Source of the DNA: Acidobacteriota bacterium | GTDB lineage: Bacteria; Acidobacteriota; Blastocatellia; Pyrinomonadales; Pyrinomonadaceae | Length of the DNA stretch: 64,000 bases | Assembly (NCBI GenBank): GCA_025463135.1 | Contig: JAOAPY010000024.1 | Span: forward strand, 124,001-188,000 | Direction: 5' to 3' | Shown here: one piece after another, positions 36,097-45,154 of the stretch | Layout of the letters: each line of letters starts with the position of its first letter | How positions within the stretch are numbered: position 1 is the stretch's first letter | Made by a program: the position numbers and the translations under genes | Notes under the pieces: model-generated | Seen by the model: only the letters and a program-made list of their open reading frames with translations | What the model was told of the DNA's origin: nothing | Databases searched by the model: none

Positions 36097-37288
36097 TTAC
36101 CCTCGCCAGACATTCACAAAATCGCTCGACCTCTTCTTCAGTGTTGTAGTAGTGGACCGAAGCTCGAACCAGGTCCTTGATCCCGCGTTCGCTCAAATCC
36201 AGACGACTATATTCTTCCAACGAAACGCTGACGTTGATCCTGAACTCTGCGAGTCGGCGCTGTACCTCTGCTGAACCTGGACCCTCAACATTGAAGGTGA
36301 CGATCCCGCACCGCTCTGCCCCCTGGTCGTGCACGGTGACGAAATCCAGCTCTCGCAATCGCCCGCGCAATTGTTCGGCAAGTCTTTTTATGCGCGCCCA
36401 TGTCACCTCGACATTCCAGTCGAGCGCATAGTCAATGGCCACACCCAATCCCGCTTTGCCCGCGAAATACATCTCCCAATTTTCAAAACGACGCGCATCC
36501 GGCGAGATCTCATATGCGTCTTTCGTGACCCAGCGGGCGGCGCGCATATCAAGGAACGGCGGCTCAAGTTGTTCGATAAGCTCGCGCCGCACGTACAGGA
36601 ATCCGATGCCGCGGGGCCCGCGCAGGAACTTGCGGGCGGTCGTGGTGAGGATGTCACAGCCGATCTGCTGCACATCAATCGGCATTTGGCCCACCGACTG
36701 GCAAGCGTCCAGCAAATACAGCACGCCTGCTTCGCGAGCGACCTGGCCGATCTGAGCGGCGGGATTCACCAGGCCGCCGTGCGTGGGCACGTGAGTGATG
36801 CTGATTAGCTTTACGCGTTCGTCGATCATCCGGCGCAGAGCTTCGACTGAAGTCTGGCCTTGTTCGTCGTTGGGGATAACTTCGATTTTGGCGCCGGTGC
36901 GTCGCGCCATCTGCAGATAAGCGATGTAGTTGCTGATGTATTCGGCCTTGGCAGTGAGAATGCGATCGCCGGGTGCGAAGGGAATGGAATAGAACGCCAT
37001 GTCCCAGGCGCGAGTGGCATTCTCAACCACTGCGATTTCGCCGGAAGTGCAATTGATAAGCCGCGCGGCCGCGTCATAAACATGCTCGACAATCTCGAGC
37101 TGGCGTTCCTTCGCTTCATAGCCGCCGATGGCTGCTTCCAATTTCAAATGATTGACAACCGCGTCGAGTACTGGTTGCGGCATCAATGATGCACCGGCGT
37201 TATTGAAATGCAGGACACTCTCGCAAGCCGGCGTGTCCCGACGCGCTCGTGCTAAATCAAAGGTCGCTGCCTCAGGGGTGTTATGCAT
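36077..37288 (-). CDS. PLP-dependent aminotransferase, class V (cysteine desulfurase-like fold)
   Basis: This 403-residue fold-type I enzyme has NNAGASLMPQPVLDAVVNHL near the N-terminus, a cofactor-stacking region (VVENATRAWDMAFYSIPFAP), the PLP-binding Asp in LYLLDACQSVGQMPIDV (about 195-200) and the Schiff-base Lys in TTTARKFLRGPRGIGFLYV (about 230). The C-terminal domain ends RASVHYYNTEEEVERFCECL. No Cys-containing active loop like that of IscS is visible, so it may be an epimerase, lyase or aminotransferase rather than a desulfurase. It precedes the aminotransferase remnant on the same strand; the upstream gap contains no clear signal. Confidence 0.87.
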   Translation of the reverse strand: MHNTPEAATFDLARARRDTPACESVLHFNNAGASLMPQPVLDAVVNHLKLEAAIGGYEAKERQLEIVEHVYDAAARLINCTSGEIAVVENATRAWDMAFYSIPFAPGDRILTAKAEYISNYIAYLQMARRTGAKIEVIPNDEQGQTSVEALRRMIDERVKLISITHVPTHGGLVNPAAQIGQVAREAGVLYLLDACQSVGQMPIDVQQIGCDILTTTARKFLRGPRGIGFLYVRRELIEQLEPPFLDMRAARWVTKDAYEISPDARRFENWEMYFAGKAGLGVAIDYALDWNVEVTWARIKRLAEQLRGRLRELDFVTVHDQGAERCGIVTFNVEGPGSAEVQRRLAEFRINVSVSLEEYSRLDLSERGIKDLVRASVHYYNTEEEVERFCECLARVNADKTV

Positions 37289-37415
37289 GCTCTCTCTGTT
37301 TCCGTGAATCTTGAGCTCCGGCGCCCGCCCTTTCTTACTGTTGTTTTTTCCTCTTCTTGCTTAGCGTGCTTTTGCGCCGTTACGGGAAATCTCTGATGTC
37401 TTCTCATTTCCCTTG

Positions 37416-38201
37416 TTACGCAAACAGCTTTCGTTCAAGAATTGTTCGCAGGTTTCTTTCGTGAAAGATTCTTTCGAACGGCGTTGGCTCAACTTCCGGG
37501 GGCATGAAGTTTTCCAGAGGTGTTTTCAGAAAAGACTCGGCCGTGCCCGAAGCGTTTGAGGCAAACGCCCGATCCCGCAGGCGCTCAAGATAAAAAAGCG
37601 CATTGCCGATCGCCGCGGTGCTGCGAACATCGCCATGGCTGGAAATCAGTCTGCTGCGCGGCGCCTGCTGCAATCGCCCAAGAGCTGTGAAAAAACACTC
37701 GGGCGTTGAGTACATCAGATAGGCGATGTTCCCCACCACAGTATCGCCAACCATCAAGAGATCAGCTTGGGGAATGTCTATGGTCAGCGTGCTCGAGGTA
37801 TGACCGGGATTGTGAGACACGTCGAGCGTAAAGCGTCCCCAACGGATCGTGATGCCTTCCTTCACCAAAATGTCCGGCTCGACAAAGTGCGCCTCTTCTT
37901 CCGCGGAGCGATACTGTTCCGAAGTGAAGGTGTCGGCATAGTTTTCGTGAGCAATTACCGAAGCCCTGGGAAACAGTTTCAACGCCGCGAGGTGATCGCT
38001 GAAGTAATGGGTGCTGATAATAAAGCGCACTTCTTTTCCGAGCTTCTGTTCCACGAAATTCTTCAATAGCACAGCGTCGCTGTGACTGCCGACGGCATCA
38101 ACCAACAAGGCCTCGTTCTGAGCAATGAAGATCGTCGAGTTGGAGCGATAGGTCTCGCCAACAAACAGATAGAGATCCTCTTCAATCTGATTTACAAGCA
38201 C
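37416..38201 (-). CDS. MBL-fold metallo-hydrolase with altered metal motif
   Basis: I choose the GTG at 38201 (reads MLVNQIEEDLYLFVGET), because AAGGA lies 6-7 bases upstream and the longer frame would overlap the preceding gene. The product has 261 residues. The metal site reads ISTHYFSDHLAAL, so the HxHxDH motif becomes HYFSDH and its second His is Phe. The other ligands look intact: NPGHTSST (His), LMVGDTVVGNIAYLM (Asp) and SSHGDV (His). One metal site may be weakened. Members act as hydrolases or lactamases on varied substrates. It follows the cyclotransferase-like gene by 2 bases, so the two are one transcription unit. Confidence 0.83.
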   Translation of the reverse strand: MLVNQIEEDLYLFVGETYRSNSTIFIAQNEALLVDAVGSHSDAVLLKNFVEQKLGKEVRFIISTHYFSDHLAALKLFPRASVIAHENYADTFTSEQYRSAEEEAHFVEPDILVKEGITIRWGRFTLDVSHNPGHTSSTLTIDIPQADLLMVGDTVVGNIAYLMYSTPECFFTALGRLQQAPRSRLISSHGDVRSTAAIGNALFYLERLRDRAFASNASGTAESFLKTPLENFMPPEVEPTPFERIFHERNLRTILERKLFA

Positions 38202-38203
38202 GA

Positions 38204-38656
38204 TTATTCCTTCTCCAATGATTCCACCTGGGTTGCATACCACTCGGGAAGCCCGATGGCGCGGACGGCGGCTGCCATCTGCCGGACGTATTCACTGCTC
38301 GGAAGACTCTCCTCCATATGCGGGGCGATATAACAAAGCGCCGGCCGGAGATTGCCATCGAGCGTTTGGGCCAATACTGCCTCCGGCAAATATTTCAAAT
38401 TGAAGCGCTGCTCGAGACCGCCATAGAGTTTCGAGATTTCGTCGTGCGTGAGCTTCGCTATCGATCCATAAACAAACGAGCGCTCGGTGGGAATCAGATT
38501 TACTCGCGGTCTTATACAGAGTTGATAGCCACTGATTCTGGCGGGAATGACTTCGGGCGAGTTGATGTCGTTCGCTGTCAGCACACTCGGATCCATGTAA
38601 GTGCCGTAAAAGAAGATCCACACACGATTTTCTTTCACTGTGTCCGGTTGCATCAT
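38204..38656 (-). CDS. Gamma-glutamylcyclotransferase-like (GGCT/AIG2 fold) protein
   Basis: This protein has about 150 residues. It opens with [15 protein letters not shown], the substrate-loop YGxxM motif of the GGCT fold, and continues with [20 protein letters not shown] and [19 protein letters not shown], which match the second and third family blocks. The Glu that acts as general acid/base is probably in the [12 protein letters not shown] region; I cannot fix it. I prefer an ATG start at 38656 to a TTG at 38677, since neither has a strong ribosome site. These enzymes release 5-oxoproline from gamma-glutamyl compounds. The next gene downstream starts 3 bases after its stop. Confidence 0.75.
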   Translation of the reverse strand: MMQPDTVKENRVWIFFYGTYMDPSVLTANDINSPEVIPARISGYQLCIRPRVNLIPTERSFVYGSIAKLTHDEISKLYGGLEQRFNLKYLPEAVLAQTLDGNLRPALCYIAPHMEESLPSSEYVRQMAAAVRAIGLPEWYATQVESLEKE

Positions 38657-38866
38657 GACCTGGTGTGCTGACTCCAAATTCTCACTACTATGACTTTGTA
38701 AATTTGAGCTTCAGTCGGGCGGAACGAAGTGTTTATAGAATCACGATTCGTAAGTTCGTCCCTCCGGAACTGAAAACCAGCCACGTGTGTTGCAAGAATC
38801 TTCAGTCACGACTCTAGAATCCTTGTAGCGCAAGACTTGATGCAAGTGAGTCAAGTTTGCATCGGA

Positions 38867-38950
38867 CTTTCTTTGCGTGCTTTGCGCCTTTGCGGGAAAT
38901 TCTTTGTCGCCATTGAAGAGCCTCCCGCAAAGACGCAAAGCACGCAAAGG
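38867..38950. repeat. Palindromic intergenic repeat, family A
   Basis: CTTTCTTTGCGTGCTTTGCG then CCTTTGCGGGAAAT (38867-38900) pairs with CCTCCCGCAAAGACGCAAAG then CACGCAAAGG (38921-38950). This copy has the variant GCGTGCTTTGCG, matched by a compensating change (GCAAAGCACGC) in the other arm, which argues that pairing is kept. Confidence 0.88.
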
Positions 38951-39011
38951 AATCTTGTCGGTCTCTTGTCGGTCTGAGGCGTAGCCTCGCTAATATCTTT
39001 CCGCCTCGGCT

Positions 39012-40151
39012 TCAGGCGCAGAATACGCGCGCAGCAACGATTAGCGCATCCCGGCACGCCAGTACTTCATCAACATTCACATACTCCTCCAGACCGTGGT
39101 AACCCATGCCACCGGGTCCAAAGATGACGGAAGGAATTCCCGCGGCACCGAGCACTGCTGCATCGGTCCAGTAAGTCATACCTTCGCAACAGGTAGCATG
39201 GCCGATACTGCGCACCGCTGCTTCCAACAATTGCGGAAAATCATTTCCTGCCGGCGTCTCGTAAGGCGGTCTTTCGAATAAGAGTTTCGCGCCCCCCGCA
39301 AACTCCGGATCTTCTCGTCTTAACGATTTCAGGATTTCTTCGACCTCGACAAGCGCAATGCCCGGTTGTTCGCCCGAGACATTGCGTCGCTCCATTTGCA
39401 ACACACATTTGTCCGGATAGGTAGACATCTCTCGCCCGCCCTCAATCAGCGAGGCATGCAGCGAAGGGTGACCCAATAAAGGGTGCGGAGTCTGACTCTG
39501 TAATTTTTGATTAAGCGACTGCAGCCTTTGCAGCACTCGCCCCATGTTGAGGATAGCGTCGCGACCCTCCAGTGGGCGGCTCCCATGCGCAGCCCGTCCT
39601 TCTGTAGTTACTTCAATCCAGGAAAAACCTTTATGCCCGGTAGCTACGACCAATCCGGTTGGCTCGGTGACGATGGCCGCATCGGCGTGCCAGTCTTTTA
39701 CTAAAGCCTCAGCACCGATACTCACGTATTCTTCATCGACCACGGCGGCCACGATCAGACGGCCCGCCTGCCAGCCACCGGTATGGGCCAGGGTGCGCGC
39801 CGCCTCGAGCATTGCCGCGAGGCCACCCTTCATGTCGCCGGAGCCGCGGCCATAAATTCGGCCATCCCGTTCAACCGGATCGAAGGGATGGTCCATACCT
39901 TCGACGCCCACGGTGTCCAGGTGCCCGCAGAACATCAGCGATTTGCCGGGCCGCCTTCCCTCCAGGATTCCGATCACGTTCTGGCGACCCGGCGCAGCGT
40001 CGGTAACCGTCACGTCCATGCCGATGGTGCGCAGATAACTTTCCACCGCGCCGGCAATCTCCTGCTCGCCCGCTCCACCAGGCACGAGTGACGGATTCAC
40101 GGAATCAATGGCTATCAAGTCGCGCAGCAAGTTGAGAGTCTTATTGGCCAT
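39012..40151 (-). CDS. M20 family metallopeptidase (ArgE/DapE-like deacylase)
   Basis: This protein of about 379 residues starts at an ATG at 40151 (MANKTLNLLRDLIAIDSVNP); an upstream ATG at 40187 would add 12 residues. Metal-site blocks are intact: LMFCGHLDTVG (His), GRGSGDMKGGLAAMLEA (bridging Asp), VVDEEYVSIGAEAL (catalytic Glu and metal Glu) and GPGGMGYHGLEEYV near the C-terminus (last His). The dimerisation domain spans about 165-280 (EVTTEGRAAHGSRPLEGRDA). The family includes acetylornithine deacetylase and succinyl-diaminopimelate desuccinylase; the exact substrate is undecided because no arginine or lysine pathway gene is adjacent. Confidence 0.9.
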   Translation of the reverse strand: MANKTLNLLRDLIAIDSVNPSLVPGGAGEQEIAGAVESYLRTIGMDVTVTDAAPGRQNVIGILEGRRPGKSLMFCGHLDTVGVEGMDHPFDPVERDGRIYGRGSGDMKGGLAAMLEAARTLAHTGGWQAGRLIVAAVVDEEYVSIGAEALVKDWHADAAIVTEPTGLVVATGHKGFSWIEVTTEGRAAHGSRPLEGRDAILNMGRVLQRLQSLNQKLQSQTPHPLLGHPSLHASLIEGGREMSTYPDKCVLQMERRNVSGEQPGIALVEVEEILKSLRREDPEFAGGAKLLFERPPYETPAGNDFPQLLEAAVRSIGHATCCEGMTYWTDAAVLGAAGIPSVIFGPGGMGYHGLEEYVNVDEVLACRDALIVAARVFCA

Positions 40152-40518
40152 GGTGTTGTCTCGAGTTGAATTATTAAGCGAAGGCATCGGCCTTGTCTTT
40201 AGGTCGAGTCAATTGTTTTTATGAGTTCTTAAGCTGTCATTATTTGCGCGTTGTTGCTAATGCGAAACAGCTGCTGAAGTTTGTAGCTTCGGCTCGCTTT
40301 CGTTGGGGTCACCTGATCCTGGTGGGGAGGGAACTAACCCCTTGAAAGGGTTCGGAAATTCAAATTTCCCCCTGGCCACCCTGGTCTACTGCCCAATTCG
40401 GCGCCTTGACAGAGGGAACACCTCGACTTAGAGTTATGGATAATCCCCCCCCAAAGCCTGCATCGTTCTGTAAGGACGAGGAAAGAGAAACTCTTCGAAC
40501 CGAAGGAGGCTCAGGCGC

Positions 40519-41226
40519 ATGACTAAAATGAAACGCAGACACCAGTTCGCGGGCATGGCCCTTTTAGCGTTTGCCTTGCTCATCATTATGAGTGCCAGGG
40601 CATCGAGGAGCCAGCATCCTCAGCAAGTTCAGGCGCAGAGTGAACGTTCTGAAGTGACTGATGCTGTTCGGAAGGGTGGTTTGCGCGAGGCAGCTAGACT
40701 AAAAGGCAACTACGTCATCACCGTGAAACCGACTTGGGACGCTGTGTTTGCCGACGTCGAGGCACTCACTAGTCACAGTGAAATCGTTATCTTGGGCACT
40801 CCCACACAGAGTTCGTGCCGCCTTTCTTCCGAGGGCGACACAGTGATCACTGACTATGAGGTCAGTGTCATGGATGTTCTGAGAGGGAAGAATCAACCTG
40901 GAACATCGATAATTGTGAGCGCGCTGGGGGGACTCGTTCGATTCCCTGACGGAACCTCGGCTGAGGTCAGGACGCCGGGTTTCAAAATTGAGATAGGCAG
41001 GACTTACGTTTTTTTCTTATCCGAGAAGGATACAAAAACTAGTGCCTTTCACATGACGGGTGGATTCCAAGGCGTGTTCGAGGTTTTGGCGGACGGCACT
41101 ATTTCTCAGGACCGTCAGACAGCCCAGGTCGTCAAGAAGTATAAGGGCGTAGGCATGGGGAGTTTTCTTCAAGAGATACGTAACGCGTCACAAAAATGGC
41201 CCAGTACTATTAAGTGCTGCCCCTGA
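40519..41226 (+). CDS. Secreted protein of unknown function
   Basis: The ATG at 40519 has AAGGAGG 10 bases upstream. The 235-residue product begins with a basic stretch and a hydrophobic segment (FAGMALLAFALLIIMSARAS) that could be a signal peptide or membrane anchor. The rest is mixed alpha/beta with EIVILGTPTQSSCRLSSEGD, TDYEVSVMDVLRGKNQPGTS and RTYVFFLSEKDTKTSAFHMT. This pattern (a promised cost or rate followed by a beta sandwich) is common in exported acidobacterial proteins without assigned roles. The next plus-strand gene also encodes a secreted protein, 76 bases downstream, so they may be co-expressed. Confidence 0.7.
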   Translation: MTKMKRRHQFAGMALLAFALLIIMSARASRSQHPQQVQAQSERSEVTDAVRKGGLREAARLKGNYVITVKPTWDAVFADVEALTSHSEIVILGTPTQSSCRLSSEGDTVITDYEVSVMDVLRGKNQPGTSIIVSALGGLVRFPDGTSAEVRTPGFKIEIGRTYVFFLSEKDTKTSAFHMTGGFQGVFEVLADGTISQDRQTAQVVKKYKGVGMGSFLQEIRNASQKWPSTIKCCP

Positions 41227-41302
41227 TTTGACCGTTTTACCTCTATTCGTTGGGTCGCCTTGCTAACTCTACCGACGAACATTTAGTTACTCGGATATTA
41301 AA

Positions 41303-42727
41303 ATGAGAAGAAAAACGACCCGCTATAACGTCTTGCTCGCGGGGTTCGTCTTGATGCTTGGTACTGTAGCTATTGTTGTCGCTCAGCAATGCATGCAGAG
41401 TTCCGACCTGAACGACCTCAGAATTGGGAAGATTGTACCGGACTCCAACGGCGTAATACATGTCTCTTATAGGTTCGTTGACGCGAATGGTAGTCCGACA
41501 ACGCCGTCTGATGCCGTGAATGATTCGTTAGCGAATGCGATCTCCCAATGGAACGCACTTACATCCACCACCCATGTTGTGTTCGAGCCGCCTTCGGCAA
41601 ACTCCTCCGCGACCATTGAATTCAAACCGACCACTAACCCAGATGACACGGGACTCTGTGCTGCGTACCATCCGAGCAATGATCGCGTTTTTTACAACCT
41701 TGGGTTTGTGCAAAGAGCGCAAAATAGTGTCGCTGATGCTGCCACCGTATTTGCTCATGAATTGGGCCATTTCCTTGGAATGGATGAGGCAGGGACAAAT
41801 CCGTCTCAGGCTACCATCATGAATAATCCCGTCGTTGGACCAACGACAACTTGCCCATCGGCGTCCGTGCCAACGACCACTGTTCAATCAGGAGATGCGA
41901 CCAAGGCGTTCGAATGTACAAATAGTTCTCAGACGGCCAATGGTCATCCCATTCCGAGTCCAACACCGACACCCACGCCCCCTCCAGCTCCGTGCCCATT
42001 AACTGAGTGCAACGAGGGCAGCGGGTCACAAGTTGATTATTGTTCGTATCCTAATGATGGTTGCCCAAATGGGGATCATAATACTGGTGGCTGCTGTCAG
42101 CCCGATGTGCCTAGTCCGATCATCATCGACGTGCTCGGCAACGGCTTTCACTTGACCGACACCAGCGATGGAGTCTACTTCGATCTGAACAGCGATGGAG
42201 CGGCGGAGGGTCTGGCATGGACAAGTGCCGGTTCCGACGATGCCTTTCTTGTGTTGGATCGTAACGGCAATGGCAAGATTGACAACGGCGCAGAACTGTT
42301 TGGCAATTTCACTCGTCAGCTGAACCCGCCTGCCGGCACTTCGAAGAACGGATTCAATGCCCTTGCCGATTTTGATAAGCCTACGAATGGTGGCAACGGT
42401 GACGGTGTGATCGATAGACGGGATGCGGTCTTTTCGAAGCTACGCTTGTGGCAGGATATAAACCATAATGGAGTGTCTGAACCTAATGAGTTATACAGAC
42501 TCCCGAGGCTTGGGGTCGAGTCCGTCTCACTGGACTACCGGGAATCAAAGCGGACTGATCAATATGGCAACCAGTTTCGTTATCACGCCAAAGTGGATGA
42601 CGCGAAACACTCTCATGTAGGCCGATGGGCCTGGGACGTATTCTTTGTTAGTCCCGCAATTGCTCAGTTGACCGGCCGATTGCAACTGCCAATACAAAAG
42701 AAATTAACTCCTCCCTTCCCCGGCTGA
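41303..42727 (+). CDS. Secreted metzincin-like zinc protease with C-terminal calcium-binding region
   Basis: This 474-residue protein has a signal peptide ([19 protein letters not shown]). A matrixin-like catalytic domain spans about residues 30-205 and has [20 protein letters not shown]: the zinc-binding HExxHxxG is followed by MDE, so the third ligand position holds Glu rather than His. ATIMNNP, 16 residues on, resembles the Met-turn. A Pro/Thr linker ([17 protein letters not shown]) and a Cys-rich stretch (about 220-265) follow. The C-terminal region has EF-hand-like Asp/Asn loops ([41 protein letters not shown]). Probably an extracellular protease stabilised by calcium. Confidence 0.82.
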   Translation: MRRKTTRYNVLLAGFVLMLGTVAIVVAQQCMQSSDLNDLRIGKIVPDSNGVIHVSYRFVDANGSPTTPSDAVNDSLANAISQWNALTSTTHVVFEPPSANSSATIEFKPTTNPDDTGLCAAYHPSNDRVFYNLGFVQRAQNSVADAATVFAHELGHFLGMDEAGTNPSQATIMNNPVVGPTTTCPSASVPTTTVQSGDATKAFECTNSSQTANGHPIPSPTPTPTPPPAPCPLTECNEGSGSQVDYCSYPNDGCPNGDHNTGGCCQPDVPSPIIIDVLGNGFHLTDTSDGVYFDLNSDGAAEGLAWTSAGSDDAFLVLDRNGNGKIDNGAELFGNFTRQLNPPAGTSKNGFNALADFDKPTNGGNGDGVIDRRDAVFSKLRLWQDINHNGVSEPNELYRLPRLGVESVSLDYRESKRTDQYGNQFRYHAKVDDAKHSHVGRWAWDVFFVSPAIAQLTGRLQLPIQKKLTPPFPG

Positions 42728-43334
42728 ACATCGGCGTTAGTCTGCTATGCTAGGGGTAGCTACACTCTACTGGTTTACCCGCTACGATCGCGGCTGCTTT
42801 AATGAGATGCGATCCGCTCATAGTTCCCAGCCACAATAACGGTAAGCACGCTTGTCGCGCGAAGTCCTTCCCCGTCAGCAAGACGGCTTCAATCAATCCG
42901 CAGACAGGCGCAGTCGCTTTCGATCAGTTTCAACATCCAACGGACGCTTGGGAATGCGATTGCGGCGGTGGCGAGGCGCCATCGGGGCAATCCAGCGGAC
43001 TGCGCGGTCCACGCCTAGATCGTGTGCTAGACCTGACCCCTAAAATCCGTCCACCTAATCGTAGGACGTCACCACCTTGTTTTACTTCGATTCCGTTTGG
43101 ATTTGAAAGAGCGTTAGCTCTCAGCAGTAGGCGTGTCCGACGGCAGCCAGGCGCGTGCTAACGGTGAGCGAATCAGTGAAGCACGACTCACTTCGGATCC
43201 GTGTGACCGCTCCTTCTTAGCAGAAGCTACGCTAATTATGTGGCGTTTAATCGAGCGAAGCCAAGTTTTCATCAGTCCTCCAAAACTGGACGCCACATAA
43301 ATCTGAACTACATATAAGTGCTGGTTCGACAATT
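42728..43334. other. Spacer with no recognised gene
   Basis: Roughly 600 bp without a coding region I can support. A 119-codon plus-strand frame at 42802 has no recognisable motif or ribosome site. ATTATGTGGCGT (about 43235) and ACGCCACATAAAT (about 43291-43303) form an inverted pair. Base composition resembles neighbouring spacers. It may be decayed coding sequence. Confidence 0.5.
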
Positions 43335-43420
43335 CAGCCACAGATTTCCACCGATATATACAAATTAGCCAGCGACTTCTTCTTACGGATCGGTCTTATC
43401 CGTGTTCATCTGTGGCTGAC
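43335..43420. repeat. Imperfect inverted repeat, family J
   Basis: CAGCCACAGATTTCCACCGA then TAT (43335-43357) is partly complementary to TCCGTGTTCATCTGTGGCTG (43399-43418). It is related to the copy at 28226-28360 and ends six bases before the LysE remnant's stop codon. Confidence 0.75.
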
Positions 43421-43425
43421 GATTG

Positions 43426-43719
43426 CTACCGCTTTCGCATTGAAGCAAGGCCCGCTCCGGCGCCAATCAAACACAGTCCGGCAATCCGGTCGGGCAAAGA
43501 CGACAACGCCCTGGGAAGCAAGCGGCCACCTCGCTCGGCCAACCAGCTGTAAGCCAACAACACAGGAATTTCTACTGCTATCGAAAGAATTCCCAGCACC
43601 AGGAACTGCCGGAAAACGTTACTGGTCGGTGTAACAAACTGCGGCAGCAGCGCGGTAAAGAACAGGATCGCTTTCGGATTTGTCACTTGCGTAATGAGCC
43701 CTTGTGAGTACAGCCTGCG
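43426..43719 (-). pseudogene. LysE-family exporter, C-terminal half only
   Basis: The reverse strand reads RRLYSQGLITQVTNPKAILF then FTALLPQFVTP and two more hydrophobic helices to a stop at 43426, about 97 codons. QGxxxxxTNPKAxLFFxAxLPQFV is the conserved centre of LysE/RhtB amino-acid exporters. The first three helices (about 110 residues) are missing. The frame is cut off exactly where the upstream acetyltransferase gene ends (stop at 43720), which points to a deletion that joined the two genes. A GTG at 43686 could still start a fragment, but a functional exporter is unlikely. Confidence 0.75.
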
Positions 43720-44628
43720 TTACAAAACATGAAAGGTCCGCACCATGTGTACTTGTTCGATGAAGTGAGTAAATCCAGTTTCAGTGAGCATCCCCACCAC
43801 TGCATCGTTGCCTTTGCTAAAGTTGTAGGTTGAGCGCCCGCAGGCCAATTCCAGTGGAGCGTAAACACTCTGCAAGGCACACGCGATGGTTGCTTTTGCA
43901 TCAGGACCGGGAACGGACACGCACTGATATAACGCAATGTCGAGGGTCCTTTCCTGCTCATCGCGTTTCTTTCTGAAGAGCGCATAGCCAACCGCGGCGC
44001 CATTCCTATCCGACACGATCAGTGCTTCCCCATTGTTGCGAGCGAGGCTTTGCCAATGGGTCTGCCACGGCTCCAGTTGCTGATAAAACTCGAGTTGCCC
44101 GACATCGAATGGCGCAACGCGTCTTGCTGAATAGGCTTGACTATCGGGATGATGAAACGCGGGCTCGCTTAGACTGCCTTCGCGTTTGAGGGAGATAAGA
44201 CGTTCAAATATTTCATATCCGAATTGCTGGTAGAGTGAGATTGCCTGCTGGTTTTCGCTAATCGCCTCGAGGGTTGCGCGTTCAACACCCTGAGCAATAT
44301 AAAGATCAAATGCAGCCCTCAAGAGTGCCTTGCCGATGCCGCGGCCTCGAAACTCCGGGCTAACGCCTGTCCCACCATTCCATGCCACCTTGCGGCCCGC
44401 ATCCATCCTGATGCCGTTGAGCAAGAAACCCGCCGGCCGGCCCTCAGAAAAAGCCACCATTGAAAACTCCGGCGACAGTCCCTCGCGCTGCAAGCGAGCC
44501 AGATAAGCGTCCAGGGACATCGTCATATCGACAAAGTAGCCCTGGAACCCCTTGTTCCAGATACGCACAGCGTCTTCAAAAGAGCATTCGCTTAAAGGTC
44601 TGATTTCGACTGTAGCGGCACTATCCAT
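43720..44628 (-). CDS. GNAT family N-acetyltransferase (two-domain)
   Basis: This 302-residue protein has an N-terminal GNAT domain (about 5-150) with the acetyl-CoA loop in GGTGVSPEFRGRGIGKALLR (V-x-x-x-x-RGxGxG, about 88-105) and NQQAISLYQQFGYEIFERLI. The C-terminal half (about 165-302) looks like a second, degenerate GNAT domain (LIVSDRNGAAVGYALFRKK, ending TGFTHFIEQVHMVRTFHVL). Acceptor unknown. It ends directly against the LysE remnant and lies 34 bases downstream of the broken GNAT gene, so the three were probably one minus-strand unit with the HAD gene. Confidence 0.87.
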   Translation of the reverse strand: MDSAATVEIRPLSECSFEDAVRIWNKGFQGYFVDMTMSLDAYLARLQREGLSPEFSMVAFSEGRPAGFLLNGIRMDAGRKVAWNGGTGVSPEFRGRGIGKALLRAAFDLYIAQGVERATLEAISENQQAISLYQQFGYEIFERLISLKREGSLSEPAFHHPDSQAYSARRVAPFDVGQLEFYQQLEPWQTHWQSLARNNGEALIVSDRNGAAVGYALFRKKRDEQERTLDIALYQCVSVPGPDAKATIACALQSVYAPLELACGRSTYNFSKGNDAVVGMLTETGFTHFIEQVHMVRTFHVL

Positions 44629-44661
44629 TGGTATCGCTCTTCTCGAAGCTTACGACAGGCG

Positions 44662-45154
44662 CTACTCGCCATTCCGATATTCCTCACGCAGCATCGACAT
44701 CACTACCAGTGAATCGAAGCCCGCTTCTGCCTTTACACATTCGCGCAAGACACCTTCGACTATGAAGCCATGAGATTCATACACATGACGCGCGCGGGAA
44801 TTTTGTTGCTTGACATCCAGCCACAAACGATGCGCACCTCGTTCGACAAACGCCAATCTCTTAATCAGACCCAGGGCTTCCTGGCCATATCCTTTGTTCT
44901 TTTCGGTAACCACGATGCGGCGCAACTCGACGCTTTGGTTCGGATCCGTTAGTCCGGCCATGATGATGTAGCCAACCGAACTTTGATCCGCTTCAGTCTC
45001 GATTAATAAGCAGGTCAACGTCTTCCGAAACCAGGGTGTGGGCGTGCTGTTCCCGTGTCCAGCACGTGACGAAAAGACTGTTCTCTGGACTATGCTCTGC
45101 TGCCAGAACAAAATCGAGATCAGCTTCTGTCGCAATGCGCAAACAAATCATCAT
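44662..45154 (-). pseudogene. GNAT acetyltransferase with a one-base frameshift (RimJ/RimL-like)
   Basis: The first frame starts at the ATG at 45154 and reads MMICLRIATEADLDFVLAAE then HSPENSLFVTCWTREQH and EDVDLLINRD to a TGA at 44993-44995. The second frame carries the rest: IETEADQSSVGYIIMAGL, VELRRIVVTEKNKGYGQEAL (acetyl-CoA loop) and QQNSRARHVYESHGFIVEGV. Removing one A from ATTAATC near 45002 restores a normal 160-residue GNAT protein. The ATG overlaps the HAD gene's TGA (ATGA), so the pair would be translationally coupled. It could be a true mutation or a sequence error. Confidence 0.75.

Noticed and set aside
37363-37425. Possible sixth family A palindrome (GCGTGCTTTTGCGCCGTTACG)
   Set aside because: Only weakly similar and poorly paired; too degraded to count as a copy.
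42802-43161. Possible 119-residue gene
   Set aside because: No ribosome site, no motif and unusual composition; left as unassigned spacer.
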